From the NCBI GenBank assembly GCA_004172865.1, contig SEBV01000007.1:186001-250000 (forward strand): a stretch of DNA of 64,000 nucleotides, given 5' to 3'. The stretch comes from Gammaproteobacteria bacterium. Its GTDB lineage: Bacteria; Pseudomonadota; Gammaproteobacteria; Pseudomonadales; Cellvibrionaceae. Both the position numbers and the translations under genes were made by a program. Shown here piece by piece: positions 17,284 to 26,530 of this stretch (position 1 is the first letter of the stretch; each line of letters starts with the position of its first letter). The notes beneath the pieces were generated by a model that worked only from the letters and a program-made list of their open reading frames with translations, had not been told where the DNA came from and did not search any database.

Positions 17284-19224
17284 TTACAGTTCTTTTTGTG
17301 GTTCTTTTTGCAGTACTTTTTGTAGGCCCAAGCGTTTTATGCGCGATGCTAATGTGGTTGGTTTTAATCCCAACAACACCGCCGCGCCATCATCACCGAA
17401 TAATTTCCAATCACATTTTTCTAACGCGATTAACATATTGCGTTTTACGCGCTCCTGCATTTCATCATCAAATACAATTTGTGATGAGTTTTCTATCTGC
17501 TGACTTACTTCTTGTGCAATTAGATTGCTGGCTTTTTGATTGGGCAAATCCAAGCCTAAATGACCTTGCTGCGCGGTGATAACCGCTCGTTCCATTACAT
17601 TTTGCAATTCGCGAATGTTGCCGGGCCACGCATAATGTTGTAATTGCGCGAGATCTGATTTGCGCAGCTTGCAATTATCTTTGTTAAATTTTTGACCAAT
17701 GGTGTCCAGAAAATGAATCGCTAAAAGGGCGATATCGTTCTCGCGTTCGCGCAATGGGGGTGAGTGAATAGGAAATACATTTAAGCGGAAATACAGATCT
17801 TCGCGGAAACGTTGCTGTTCGGCTTCCTGTTTTAAATTTTTATTGGTGGCGGCGATTACACGCACATCTACATTGCGGGTTTTTTCTTCGCCGACGCGTT
17901 CAAGTTGGCCTTCCTGCAATACGCGCAATAATTTACTTTGCAATTCCAGCGGAATTTCACCAACTTCATCTAAAAATAAAGTGCCACCATTGGCGAGTTC
18001 AAAACGGCCGATGCGATCTCGCACTGCGCCAGTAAATGCGCCGCGAATATGACCAAAGAATTCGCTTTCAAAAAGTTCGTGAGGAATTGCCGCGCAATTT
18101 ACGCGAATCATGGGTTTATCTTTGCGTGTGCTTGCTTCGTGAATTGCTCGCGCAATTAATTCTTTGCCAGTGCCGGATTCGCCGGTAATTAAAACGTTGG
18201 CATCGGTTTGCGCCACTAAACCAATTTGCTGGTGAATGCGTTTAATCGCGGGGCTTTCACCAATGATACCGTGGTAGCGTTGCTCGCTTAAAATTTCTTG
18301 CTGCAGATAGGCGTTTTCATCTTCAAGCCGAACTTTTAATTCTTTTAATTCCTGTAATGCATCGCGCAATTTTTTTTCGGTTTCCATGCGTTGGCTGATA
18401 TCGCGAAACACAACGACTGCACCAATGATGCTGCCTTCCGAAATAATGGGCGTGCTGGTGAATTCAACAGGGAAGGGTGTGCCATCGTGTTTCCAGAAAA
18501 CCTCCTGAATACCTTCGTGGACAATGCCATCGCGAATTGCGGCGTAAATCGGGCATTCTTCAACGGGGTAGTGGGTTCCATCTTCGTGGGTGTGGTGATG
18601 AACGTAATGGATATTTTGCCCGAGCACATCGGTGTCGGTGCGCCCCAACAAACGTTTCGCCGCCGGGTTGATAAAAGTGCAAAGCCCGTTGGTGTCTACG
18701 CAATAAATTCCATCGCCAACGGATGTGAGCATCAACAAATTGTCGCGTTCGCCTTGCTGGAAAATAGATTGCAAATGCTTCCATTCCAGAATGCCGTTGC
18801 GCGCAATTTGATCGGCGTAGGCTTTATCGCGGCTGCGCTCTTCTGAATCCACATCTTTAATGGACACCACTAAATACTCGCGACCTTTAATGACGGTGCG
18901 CGATGCGGATAGCTCAACGGGAATACGCATATCGTTTTTCAAGCGGCAGGAAATGCGTTTACTTTTAGCGTGGCCAGTGAGCATGGCTTCTTCGGTGAAG
19001 ACGATAAGTTGCCCAAGCTCGCGCCCATGAATATAGGAAATGGACATCTTGAGAATTTCCTGGCGACTAAAACCCAGCAAATCGCAGGAGGCAATATTGC
19101 AGTCGATATATTGGTTCTTCTGCGGATCAAGCAGCATTAAAGGTTCCGGACACTGCTCAAATGCCGCGTGCCGCATCCAGTAAGCGAGTTCCTGCCAGCC
19201 ATCGTTCGTATCATTGTCAATCAT
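17284..19224 (-). CDS. Sigma-54-dependent PAS-PAS-AAA+-HTH transcription activator
   Basis: A 646-residue bacterial enhancer-binding protein. PAS1 (about 20-125) and PAS2 (about 160-280) are followed by a coiled coil (about 275-315). The AAA+ domain has Walker A GESGTGKE at 348-355, the sigma-54 contact loop GAFTGA at 395-400 and Walker [13 protein letters not shown] Fis-type HTH near 595-640 ends the protein. There is no receiver, so control is by ligand or redox sensing in PAS. It is divergent from the nitrilase cluster, which has a sigma-54 promoter, so it is almost certainly that cluster's activator. A perfect palindrome 15 bases before its own start suggests autoregulation. The last codons are a degenerate 12-base repeat ([11 protein letters not shown]). 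Confidence 0.93.
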   Translation of the reverse strand: MIDNDTNDGWQELAYWMRHAAFEQCPEPLMLLDPQKNQYIDCNIASCDLLGFSRQEILKMSISYIHGRELGQLIVFTEEAMLTGHAKSKRISCRLKNDMRIPVELSASRTVIKGREYLVVSIKDVDSEERSRDKAYADQIARNGILEWKHLQSIFQQGERDNLLMLTSVGDGIYCVDTNGLCTFINPAAKRLLGRTDTDVLGQNIHYVHHHTHEDGTHYPVEECPIYAAIRDGIVHEGIQEVFWKHDGTPFPVEFTSTPIISEGSIIGAVVVFRDISQRMETEKKLRDALQELKELKVRLEDENAYLQQEILSEQRYHGIIGESPAIKRIHQQIGLVAQTDANVLITGESGTGKELIARAIHEASTRKDKPMIRVNCAAIPHELFESEFFGHIRGAFTGAVRDRIGRFELANGGTLFLDEVGEIPLELQSKLLRVLQEGQLERVGEEKTRNVDVRVIAATNKNLKQEAEQQRFREDLYFRLNVFPIHSPPLRERENDIALLAIHFLDTIGQKFNKDNCKLRKSDLAQLQHYAWPGNIRELQNVMERAVITAQQGHLGLDLPNQKASNLIAQEVSQQIENSSQIVFDDEMQERVKRNMLIALEKCDWKLFGDDGAAVLLGLKPTTLASRIKRLGLQKVLQKEPQKEL

Positions 19225-19238
19225 AAACTTCTACTCAA

Positions 19239-19261
19239 TTGCGTAGCTTAATGCTACGCAA
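19239..19261. promoter_or_regulatory. Inverted repeat, probable enhancer site for the sigma-54 activator
   Basis: A perfect 9-5-9 inverted repeat: TTGCGTAGC, five bases, GCTACGCAA. A third related half-site (CTATGCAA, complement TTGCATAG) lies at 19272-19279. It is centred about 150 bases upstream of the -24/-12 element and 25 bases from the activator's start codon, a normal position for an upstream activating sequence and for autoregulation. Confidence 0.7.
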
Positions 19262-19329
19262 GCGCGTAATTCTATGCAAGTGCGTTGTGTTTTAAATGCC
19301 ATCACATTAGTCACTTTCTAAATAAATTT

Positions 19330-19342
19330 AATCTATCACTTT
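19330..19342 (+). promoter_or_regulatory. Possible IHF site
   Basis: AATCTATCACTTT matches the IHF consensus WATCAANNNNTTR at all but two positions. It lies between the presumed enhancer site and the sigma-54 promoter, where IHF bending is commonly used. The match is weak and the region is AT-rich. Confidence 0.3.
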
Positions 19343-19386
19343 GTTTTATATCGCTTTTATTTTATTTAACAAAATCCACTCTAGTT

Positions 19387-19402
19387 TGGTACGCAAGTCG
19401 CA
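19387..19402 (+). promoter_or_regulatory. Sigma-54 (-24/-12) promoter of the nitrilase cluster
   Basis: TGGTACG, four bases, TCGCA, against the consensus TGGCACG-N4-TTGCA. The invariant GG (19388-19389) and GC (19400-19401) have the required spacing. Transcription would begin near 19413, about 80 bases before the first gene of the cluster. Confidence 0.8.
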
Positions 19403-19493
19403 ATAGGGATTGTGACTGATTAAGAGTTATCTGTTTCCAATTAATAAACCAAACACCTCCACCAAAAACTTATACCTACTTGAGGAACACCCT

Positions 19494-19976
19494 ATGCCTA
19501 GCGTTGATATCCCCCATTACAAAGACGGTGACTTTCTGGTCGATTACGAAGAGAAAGTTTTTGAAGACGTACAGGCAGAGCCCGGTGCAAAAGCCTTGCT
19601 GACTTTTCATACCGTGGCCTTTGAAGGCTCGATTGGGCTAGTGAATTTGCTACAAGCCAAACGCATTTTGCGTAAAGGTTTTGAAACCAAAATCCTGTTG
19701 TACGGGCCAGGTGTATTACTCGGCGTGCAACGCGGTTTTCCGCGCTTGGGTTCAGAAGCCTTTCCTGGTCATCTCGCTTACAACGCGCAGCTGAAAGCAT
19801 TTATGGCGGAAGGCGGTGAAGTTTATGCCTGTCGTTTTGCCTTGCAGGCGCTCTACGGTCAAACCGAAAAAGCGCTGATTGAAGGTATTCGCCCGATAAA
19901 TCCGCTGGATGTTATGGATTTGCAGCTTTTGATGCGCCGCGAAAATGCCTTTGTTGTCCATACGTGGACGACCTAA
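19494..19976 (+). CDS. MSMEG_0572/Sll0783-family nitrogen-starvation protein (Nit1C gene 1)
   Basis: A 160-residue soluble protein recognised as the first member of the conserved Nit1 nitrilase cluster. The Synechocystis homologue sll0783 is nitrogen-starvation induced and needed for polyhydroxybutyrate accumulation; its biochemical role is unknown. The fold looks DsrE/peroxiredoxin-like alpha/beta ([42 protein letters not shown]), which is my inference. GAGGAA precedes the ATG. It is first behind the sigma-54 promoter. Confidence 0.88.
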   Translation: MPSVDIPHYKDGDFLVDYEEKVFEDVQAEPGAKALLTFHTVAFEGSIGLVNLLQAKRILRKGFETKILLYGPGVLLGVQRGFPRLGSEAFPGHLAYNAQLKAFMAEGGEVYACRFALQALYGQTEKALIEGIRPINPLDVMDLQLLMRRENAFVVHTWTT

Positions 19977-20047
19977 GTCTGGGCAACCTAAACACCGCGT
20001 AAATCCATCAACCGTTTTTTCATCAAACAAGACACTCAGGGTTTCCT

Positions 20048-21130
20048 ATGAACAAAGTCATAGCCGCTGCCGTTCAGTGCAGCCCGGTACTTTACTCCTG
20101 TGCCGGAACTGTCAACAAAGTCTGCGAATGGATTGCAGACCTCGGTAAACAAGGTGTGGAGCTGGCGGTCTTTGCGGAAACCCTGGTGCCTTACTATCCC
20201 TATTTTTCGTTTGTGCAGCCGCCTTATGCGATGGGTGCGCAACATCTTTTACTGTTGCAGGAATCTGTTGTGATTCCGTCGATTTACACCGAGCAAATCG
20301 CCGCTGCCGCTAAAGCTGCAAAAATGGTGGTTTCGGTCGGTGTGAACGAGCGCGATGGAAACACTATTTATAACGCGCAGTTATTGTTCGATGCCGATGG
20401 CCGACTCGTGCAGCATCGCCGCAAAATTACGCCGACTTACCATGAGCGCATGGTGTGGGGCCAAGGCGATGGTTCCGGTTTGTGTGCGGTGGATACCGCC
20501 GTGGGCCGCGTTGGTTCGCTTGCCTGTTGGGAGCATTACAATCCATTGGCGCGTTACGCCTTGATGGCAGATCACGAACAAATTCATGTGAGCATGTTCC
20601 CCGGTTCGCTGGTGGGTGAGATTTTCGCCGAGCAAATTGAAGCCACGATTCGTCACCACGCGCTTGAATCCGGCTGTTTCGTAGTGAACGCCACCGGCTG
20701 GCTTACGCCCGAGCAACAAGCGCAAATTGTTAAGGATACCGGCGGGCCGATTTCCGCAATTAGCGGCGGGTGCTTTACCGCAATCGTCTCGCCCGAAGGT
20801 CGATTGTTGGGCACTCCATTACGCAGTGATTCCGGTGAAGGCGCGTGTATTGCAGAGTTGGATTTCAACTTGATCGCCAAACGTAAACGCATGATGGATT
20901 CCGTCGGTCATTACAGTCGCCCGGAATTGCTCAGTCTACTAATTGATAAAACCCCCACAAAACATATTCATCATATGCACGGAGCTGATATGCACAGTAC
21001 TGACATGCAAGGCAAAGCCATTCCCGAAAACAAATTCACCATTGCAGCTGTTGATGCCAAGGCTGTGGGTGAAAGTGCTGTGGGTGAAAGCTCTGATGTC
21101 TATGTCGCGCAAGCGGCAAACAGCAATTAG
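20048..21130 (+). CDS. Nitrilase, Sll0784/Nit1 family (NitC-like)
   Basis: A 360-residue carbon-nitrogen hydrolase. The catalytic triad is visible: E44 ([10 protein letters not shown]), K126 ([12 protein letters not shown]) and C160 ([15 protein letters not shown]). Nitrilases of this cluster convert nitriles, or in cyanotrophic bacteria cyanide, to carboxylate and ammonia. Residues after about 300 form an odd tail with a His/Met-rich stretch ([15 protein letters not shown]) and a tandem [10 protein letters not shown] repeat, outside the catalytic fold. It is the second gene of the operon. Confidence 0.94.
   Translation: MNKVIAAAVQCSPVLYSCAGTVNKVCEWIADLGKQGVELAVFAETLVPYYPYFSFVQPPYAMGAQHLLLLQESVVIPSIYTEQIAAAAKAAKMVVSVGVNERDGNTIYNAQLLFDADGRLVQHRRKITPTYHERMVWGQGDGSGLCAVDTAVGRVGSLACWEHYNPLARYALMADHEQIHVSMFPGSLVGEIFAEQIEATIRHHALESGCFVVNATGWLTPEQQAQIVKDTGGPISAISGGCFTAIVSPEGRLLGTPLRSDSGEGACIAELDFNLIAKRKRMMDSVGHYSRPELLSLLIDKTPTKHIHHMHGADMHSTDMQGKAIPENKFTIAAVDAKAVGESAVGESSDVYVAQAANSN
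21062..21091 (+). repeat. 15-base tandem repeat in the nitrilase tail
   Basis: Two adjacent 15-base copies (GCTGTGGGTGAAAGT and the same ending in C) encode AVGES twice. This keeps frame, so slippage would only change the tail length. Confidence 0.8.
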
Positions 21131-21142
21131 GGGAATCATCTT

Positions 21143-22279
21143 ATGTCGTTAAATAGCCAACAGCTTACCCAAATTCAAACCAAGGGAATTCGGTGGATTG
21201 AACCTGCCGCCATAGGACTTGCACGCACTGGCGGCGCGGGGCCAACGGATCACAAAGCCTTTAGTTTCGAAAGTCAGACCAGCATGATTCCGGTGTTTAA
21301 CGAGCAAATTCAGCGCTCGCCGTTTAGCGCCAAATTTTCAGATGACAGTACCCAAGTGCTGATTTTTGAAGATGACAAACTCATCGACAAAGCTTCAATT
21401 CCCGGTCGCCCCAAGTTTTACGATTTGGAATCTGCCGACGGAATTCCCTATTGGAAAGTGGCAACGCTGCACAGTAAAGATGTACTCGCCACGACGGTTT
21501 TACAAGAGTGCGTTCGCTACCGTAACCGCGATACCTCCTGTCAATTTTGCGCTATTGAAGAATCCCTGAAAGCCGGTAAAACCATCGCCCGTAAAACGCC
21601 AGAACTACTCGCCGAAGTGGCGCGCGCAGCGGTTGAATTGGATGGTGTTACGCAAATGATTATGACCACCGGCACGCCTAAAACATTAGATCGTGGCGCT
21701 GCAGTGTTAGTTGAATCCGCCGCGGCAGTTCGTAGGGTGGTGGATATTCCCATTCAAGCACAATGCGAACCGCCGGATGATGACATCTGGTTCCAGCGTT
21801 TGAAAGATGCCGGTGTGGATGCGCTCGGTATGCATTTGGAAGCGGTAAGCGACCGCGTGCGCAAAGCAATTATGCCCGGCAAAGCGACAGTGCCGATTGG
21901 GCGTTACATGTCTGCCTTTAAAGCCGCCGTTGAAGTCTTCGGCAAAGGTAACGTGAGTACTTACATTTTGGCGGGCTTGGGCGATACCGAAGATGAAATC
22001 GTCGCCATGAGTTTGCAGCTGATTGAGCTAGGCGTTTATCCCTTCGTAGTGCCCTTTGTTCCCGTCGCCGGAACGCCGCTCGCTAATCACCCCATGCCCG
22101 ATGCCACCATGCTCGACCGCATTTTCAGTCAGCTCGGCCCCGCGCTTTATCACAAAGGTATAACCTCGGAATCGCTCAAAGCGGGCTGCGCAAAATGCGG
22201 TGCTTGCTCGTCTCTCAAAAGTTACGAAAAACAAACTGTTGAACAACAATTCACGGAAAAGGAGCTGGCTCATGGCTAA
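21143..22279 (+). CDS. Radical SAM protein, MSMEG_0568 family (Nit1C)
   Basis: A 378-residue member of the Nit1 cluster. Its candidate iron-sulfur cysteines are C123, C133 and C136, a C-x9-C-x2-C spacing rather than the classical C-x3-C-x2-C. The segment ECVRYRNRDTSCQFCAIEE is followed by a TIM-barrel-like body (MIMTTGTP, GMHLEAVSDRVRKAI, GLGDTED) similar to biotin/lipoyl synthase-type enzymes. A second cysteine set, C349-x2-C352-x2-C355, lies at the C-terminus and could hold another cluster. The substrate is unknown. It overlaps the GNAT gene by 8 bases. Confidence 0.9.
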   Translation: MSLNSQQLTQIQTKGIRWIEPAAIGLARTGGAGPTDHKAFSFESQTSMIPVFNEQIQRSPFSAKFSDDSTQVLIFEDDKLIDKASIPGRPKFYDLESADGIPYWKVATLHSKDVLATTVLQECVRYRNRDTSCQFCAIEESLKAGKTIARKTPELLAEVARAAVELDGVTQMIMTTGTPKTLDRGAAVLVESAAAVRRVVDIPIQAQCEPPDDDIWFQRLKDAGVDALGMHLEAVSDRVRKAIMPGKATVPIGRYMSAFKAAVEVFGKGNVSTYILAGLGDTEDEIVAMSLQLIELGVYPFVVPFVPVAGTPLANHPMPDATMLDRIFSQLGPALYHKGITSESLKAGCAKCGACSSLKSYEKQTVEQQFTEKELAHG

Positions 22280-22835
22280 GTTGCGCTACAGCTTTAACGA
22301 CGAGACCTTTACAGATTTTCGCTCCCAGCACATTCAGGTAAAAGTGGCCGAAAGTTCGTGGGAGAAGCAGGGCTATTTTGCGCTGCGCAAATCGGTATTT
22401 GCCAAGGAGCAAAAAATCCTCCCGGATAACGAACAGGACGGCCAGGATTTTCGCGCAATCGCCATAGTGGCGCTTACCTCGAACTGGGGCGTTTCCGATG
22501 ATGTAGTTGGCGCCGTGCGAATTTATCGGGTAGATGGCGCGCCGCATGAACAAATTTGGTTTGGTGGTCGGCTGTGCGTAACGCGTGCCTATCGCGGGCA
22601 TCAATCCATCGGCAAAGCCTTGATTAACGAAGCTGTCTCACGCGCAAAAGATTTGGGTTGCACGACTTTCCTCGCTAACGTCCAGCCGCAAAATGAACAT
22701 TATTTTCAATCGGTGCATTGGAAAACAGTCGGCGCCATTGAAGTTGCTGGCTTGCCGCATGTGCGTATGGAAGCGGATTTATCGGCATATCCGTTTATGG
22801 CCAGATGCTTGTTTACGGAGAGGTGTTCGTCATGA
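22272..22835 (+). CDS. GNAT N-acetyltransferase, MSMEG_0567/Sll0786 family (Nit1C)
   Basis: A 187-residue protein with a GNAT core: VVGAVRIYRV (beta4) and LCVTRAYRGHQSIGKALINEAV, where R-G-H-x-S-I-G-K takes the place of the usual acetyl-CoA pyrophosphate loop. The ATG at 22272 has AAGGAG nine bases upstream and overlaps the radical SAM stop. An upstream alternative at 22200 would lie inside that gene. The acceptor substrate is unknown. The stop overlaps the next start (ATGA). Confidence 0.9.
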   Translation: MAKLRYSFNDETFTDFRSQHIQVKVAESSWEKQGYFALRKSVFAKEQKILPDNEQDGQDFRAIAIVALTSNWGVSDDVVGAVRIYRVDGAPHEQIWFGGRLCVTRAYRGHQSIGKALINEAVSRAKDLGCTTFLANVQPQNEHYFQSVHWKTVGAIEVAGLPHVRMEADLSAYPFMARCLFTERCSS

Positions 22836-23899
22836 ATGCGTTTCTCGCCAAAAGCCCGGTAGTAAATCATGTTGAGCATCAACATGAATTGGATAGCCTT
22901 TGCGCCAGCTTGCGCGAATTACCTGAAATTGCAGCCAAGCGTGCCATCAGCCTCGCGGCAACTCAACGCGACGAGCTGACTCCACTCAGTCTCGAACAAA
23001 AATATGCATTACCAGGCGATGATTGCGCCGCGTTTAAATCTGGCGATGGCTACCAATTATTGGCGATGGAAGGAATGTTGCCTCCCTTTGTAGCGCAAGA
23101 CCCCAAAGCCGCCGGTTGGTCATCAGTAATGGTCAATGTGAGTGATATCGCGGCCATGGGCGGCAGGCCGTCGGCCATCGTCAACGCCTATTGGCATCAC
23201 GATTCCGAAGCCAGCGCAATTTTGCTTAAGCATATGAAGCGCGCATGCGATGTATTTGGAATTCATTTTGCGGGCGGCCACAGTAGCATTCAATCCGGCT
23301 ACACACCGGCGCTGGCAGTAGCGATCACGGGCTACGCAAAAAACTTGCTGTCGTGTTATCACCTCAAGCCCGGCCAACGTTTATTTATGCTTACAGATCT
23401 CACCGGTAGCTGGCACGGCAACCTGCCTTATTGGGGGTGCGTGCAAGGCAAAACGCCGGAGCAAATTCGCGAGCAATGGAATATTCCTGCGCAGCTCGCG
23501 GAAGCAGGTTTAGCGGTTGCAGCCAAAGATATTAGCAACGGCGGAATTATGGGTACCTTGATCATGATGCTCGAACTCACCGGCTGCGGTGCAGATATCG
23601 ACCTCAATGCCATTCGCCACCCGCAAGGAGATTTGTTGCGCTGGCTGCGCGCCTTCCAAAGTTTTGGATTTTTATTGGCTGTAGATTCCGATCGCGTTTC
23701 GGCGATGCTGAAATTTTTTCAAAATTCTCATCTCAGCTGTTCACCCATTGGCACTATCACCAGCAGCGGAAAAATTAATCTGGATTACTTCGGCGCTAAG
23801 GCGGAGTTTTGGGACATTCACGCACAACCGCTAACCGGAATGGGCGTTAAAGCAGAAGCCGAAATGAGTGAAGGAGAAATGAAAAATGCCATCCGTTAA
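22832..23899 (+). CDS. AIR synthase-related (PurM-like) protein, Sll0787 family (Nit1C)
   Basis: A 355-residue ATP-binding protein of the PurM/SelD/HypE superfamily: PGDDCAAFKSGDG near the N-terminus, MVNVSDIAAMGGRPSAI, GGHSS and KDISNGGIMGTL in the second half. The enzyme presumably activates an oxygen atom of a substrate with ATP, forming a new C-N bond or phosphate ester, but its substrate is not known. The start at 22832 has GGAGAGG upstream. It overlaps the next gene by 14 bases. Confidence 0.9.
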   Translation: MNAFLAKSPVVNHVEHQHELDSLCASLRELPEIAAKRAISLAATQRDELTPLSLEQKYALPGDDCAAFKSGDGYQLLAMEGMLPPFVAQDPKAAGWSSVMVNVSDIAAMGGRPSAIVNAYWHHDSEASAILLKHMKRACDVFGIHFAGGHSSIQSGYTPALAVAITGYAKNLLSCYHLKPGQRLFMLTDLTGSWHGNLPYWGCVQGKTPEQIREQWNIPAQLAEAGLAVAAKDISNGGIMGTLIMMLELTGCGADIDLNAIRHPQGDLLRWLRAFQSFGFLLAVDSDRVSAMLKFFQNSHLSCSPIGTITSSGKINLDYFGAKAEFWDIHAQPLTGMGVKAEAEMSEGEMKNAIR

Positions 23900-24173
23900 T
23901 TTCAATGTGGTTTGGCCCGACGGCGAAAAAACAACTTACTACTCACCATCAACAATTGTGTACGAACATTTGGAGGCAGGACGCGTTTACACGCAAACCG
24001 AGTTTTCAAAATCCATTCATGCGGCACTCAATGAAGCCTCCGAACGTGTCTACAAACGCTTTGGTTATTACTGCACGGCAGCGAGCGCAGAGTTGGAGCG
24101 CATTAACCACAAATTGCAATTTTTACGTGAGCAAAATATTGCTGGCGACGTAAAACTTATTTCATTTATTTAA
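23886..24173 (+). CDS. MSMEG_0570-family small nitrogen-starvation protein (Nit1C)
   Basis: A 95-residue soluble protein, the small conserved member of the Nit1 cluster (VWPDGEKTTYYSPSTIV..., LNEASERVYKRFGYYCTAASAE). Function is unknown. It starts inside the 3' end of the PurM-like gene, after AAGGAG, showing tight translational coupling. Confidence 0.88.
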   Translation: MPSVNFNVVWPDGEKTTYYSPSTIVYEHLEAGRVYTQTEFSKSIHAALNEASERVYKRFGYYCTAASAELERINHKLQFLREQNIAGDVKLISFI

Positions 24174-24220
24174 CGTGTGACATTTCTTTAAAAAATGTCA
24201 TTTAATTAGCAGGAATTATC

Positions 24221-25507
24221 ATGAATAGCATCGCAAATACCGACGCAATCGCAGAACAAAAAATCACGCATTACAGCGCAATTGTTATTGGTGCGGGGCA
24301 AGCTGGTTTGTCCATGAGTTATTGTTTGAAAGAGCAGGGCATTGATCATTTGGTGTTGGAAAAATCCAATCATATCGCCAGCAATTGGCGCAATGAACGC
24401 TGGGATACTTTTTGTTTAGTAACACCCAATTGGCAATGTCAATTACCGGGTTTTCTTTATCAGGGAAGTGATCCACACGGTTTTATGGTCAAGGATGAAA
24501 TTGTTGAGTATCTCGAAAGTTATTACGCATTTTTTAAACCGCCGGTAATTTTTAATTGCCCGGTAATTTCGCTTACGAAAAAAGATAATCTGTTTACTGT
24601 AGTGACTGCAAAAAAAACCTATACGGCAGATCAAGTGATTATTGCGTGCGGCAGCTATCACGAGCCATCTATTCCAGAAATGTCCAAGGCCATGCCCGCG
24701 CATATTCAACATGTTCATTCGAATGCTTATAAAAATCCGCAGCAACTTCCTGACGGCGAAGTCATGGTGGTGGGCACTGGGCAATCAGGTGCACAAATCG
24801 CGGAGGATTTACACTTGGCGGGCCGCAAAGTTCATTTATGTGTTGGCAACGCGCCGCGCGTTAATCGTCGTTATCGTGGACGAGATGTGGTGGATTGGTT
24901 AGACGATATGGGCTATTACCAAACCACATTGGAAACTCATCCCGATGGAAAAAATGCTGTGCATTCCACCAACCATTATGTGACTGGTCGCGATGGTGGT
25001 CGCGATTTGAATTTGCGAATTTTTGCCGAACAAGGCATGAAGCTTTACGGCCATTTAAAAAATGCAACGGGCGATAGTTTATTTTTCGGTGACGATTTAA
25101 AAGCTAATCTGGATTATGCCGATGAGGTTGCAAAACGCATTGTGGATTACATTGAAACTCATATCCAAAAAAATGCGATAGATGCTCCAGCAGACGATAA
25201 TATTTACAGCGATTACTTGCCAGAAATTACAACAGAATTATTATTCAACGTAGCGAATATCACCTCTATTGTGTGGTCAACGGGTTTTAAAATGCGCTTT
25301 GAATGGATCAAACTTCCTGTATTTGAAAGCAATGGTCATCCAAAACAAAAGCGCGGTGTGACTGATGTTGATGGTTTATATTTTATCGGATTAAACTGGA
25401 TGCATACCTGGGGTTCAGGTCGTTTTTATCAAGTCGGGCGCGATGCGGAATATCTGGGAGAAATAATTAGTACCTACGCAGAGGTAGAGCAAAAAACGTT
25501 TGCATAA
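24221..25507 (+). CDS. FAD-dependent oxidoreductase, MSMEG_0569 family (Nit1C)
   Basis: A 428-residue flavoprotein with two Rossmann motifs: FAD-binding IVIGAGQAGLSMSY near residue 21 and a second, NAD(P)H-type GTGQSGAQIAEDL near residue 190. Architecture resembles flavin monooxygenases (YhhX/CzcO type), so oxygenation of the product of the upstream enzymes is possible. It is the last gene of the cluster, 47 bases after the small protein, and is followed by a terminator. Confidence 0.9.
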   Translation: MNSIANTDAIAEQKITHYSAIVIGAGQAGLSMSYCLKEQGIDHLVLEKSNHIASNWRNERWDTFCLVTPNWQCQLPGFLYQGSDPHGFMVKDEIVEYLESYYAFFKPPVIFNCPVISLTKKDNLFTVVTAKKTYTADQVIIACGSYHEPSIPEMSKAMPAHIQHVHSNAYKNPQQLPDGEVMVVGTGQSGAQIAEDLHLAGRKVHLCVGNAPRVNRRYRGRDVVDWLDDMGYYQTTLETHPDGKNAVHSTNHYVTGRDGGRDLNLRIFAEQGMKLYGHLKNATGDSLFFGDDLKANLDYADEVAKRIVDYIETHIQKNAIDAPADDNIYSDYLPEITTELLFNVANITSIVWSTGFKMRFEWIKLPVFESNGHPKQKRGVTDVDGLYFIGLNWMHTWGSGRFYQVGRDAEYLGEIISTYAEVEQKTFA

Positions 25508-25540
25508 GCGCATAGCTAATCAATAAGTTAAAAAAACAAG

Positions 25541-25568
25541 ACGGGCCAACAGCGGCCCGTTTTTTTTG
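25541..25568 (+). terminator. Rho-independent terminator of the nitrilase operon
   Basis: ACGGGCC stem with GGCCCGT complement, 6-base loop and a run of eight or more T, 33 bases after the flavoprotein stop. Confidence 0.9.
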
Positions 25569-25792
25569 TATAAAATATTGTGCGAATTTTGCGCTGTCAG
25601 TTTTTGTTATTTGTGCCCATTATTTGTCAATAATAGGTTAGTTAGAGAACAGAAATGTAAGCTGGGTATAATTAGTATTTTACTATTCAGCCATGCTTCA
25701 TGTTCTGCAGTCGAGAATTACGTTATATTCCGCAACCGTTCCATTCTTACAATAACGCACATTGGTTCAACCTCTTAGCTTTAGGAATTATT

Positions 25793-26332
25793 ATGAAAAA
25801 ACTCATTATTGCTATTCTCGCCATGAGCTTGTCCGGTTTAGCAGGTGCCGAGACCCCAACCAAGCCCACAAAAAGTCCGGTTACTGTCAGTAACTTGAGT
25901 AAAGCAGCGTTAACGGGTTTGCAACTATCGGTTAAAAAAGGTGTTTTGGATGGAAAAGTAACAACAGAAACTTCTGCATGTGTTGCGGGATTAAAAGCTT
26001 CAAGCTTCAATTTAATTTATGAGCCTATGGTGAGAGAAATATTTACCACCGAAGAGGAAGAAGAAGTTGAAGGTTTTTTCAAGAGCGATGTAGGTGAAAA
26101 GTATGCGAAATATGGATTATTGCAAATCTATGTTTCGGTAGGTCTTCCATCGCCAGAAGAAATGCCAACTTTGTCAGAACGCGAATTAAATGAAGTGGAA
26201 AAATTTAGCAAAACATCCGGTGGCGAGAAATTAATGATCAAACATTCATTTCAGACATTGGAAGCGAATTCAGCAGTGCAGACTCGCATTCATGAATTGC
26301 TAACAAGTTGTGGGCATGTGGATAAAGTTTAA
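25793..26332 (+). CDS. Small exported protein of unknown function
   Basis: 179 residues with a clear Sec signal peptide (MKKLIIAILAMSLSGLAGAE, cleavage after AGA). The mature part is acidic and mostly helical, with two cysteines (SACVAGL and TSCG) that could pair. I do not recognise the family; DUF2059-like helical exported proteins are a possible relative. The start at 25793 follows TTAGGAATTATT; an in-frame upstream ATG would bury the signal peptide. It is a single gene followed by a terminator. Confidence 0.75.
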   Translation: MKKLIIAILAMSLSGLAGAETPTKPTKSPVTVSNLSKAALTGLQLSVKKGVLDGKVTTETSACVAGLKASSFNLIYEPMVREIFTTEEEEEVEGFFKSDVGEKYAKYGLLQIYVSVGLPSPEEMPTLSERELNEVEKFSKTSGGEKLMIKHSFQTLEANSAVQTRIHELLTSCGHVDKV

Positions 26333-26356
26333 CTACATAGTTAAAAGATTAGACAA

Positions 26357-26386
26357 AAAATAAAGCCGCGTAAGCGGCTTTATTTT
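26357..26386 (+). terminator. Terminator of the exported-protein gene
   Basis: 13-bp perfect stem AAAATAAAGCCGC / complement with GTAA loop, followed by T-rich sequence. The same stem, almost unchanged, recurs at 26531-26560 for the convergent gene. Confidence 0.85.
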
Positions 26387-26390
26387 TTTA

Positions 26391-26530
26391 TCTCGCACCC
26401 AAACTCCCGCTTGGGAACGAGACGAACGAGAAAATATTTGTCTAAATAGGGAGTCGTCATTCTCGCGCAGCAGGAATCCAGTCGTTGATTTTTCATCTCG
26501 CTGAAGCGCCCACCTAGAGAAAAAGAAGAA
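26391..26530. repeat. Degenerate dispersed-repeat remnants between convergent genes
   Basis: Contains a stretch resembling palindromic intergenic repeats (CCCGCTTGGGAACGAG near 26406) and another like the common GTCATTCCCGCG...GGAATCCAG element (GTCATTCTCGCGCAGCAGG at 26456). Only one copy of each is present in this window, so the identity is by resemblance. Confidence 0.4.

Noticed and set aside
25566-25778. 70-codon frame after the nitrilase-operon terminator
   Set aside because: Cys-rich random-looking sequence that starts in the terminator's T-run.
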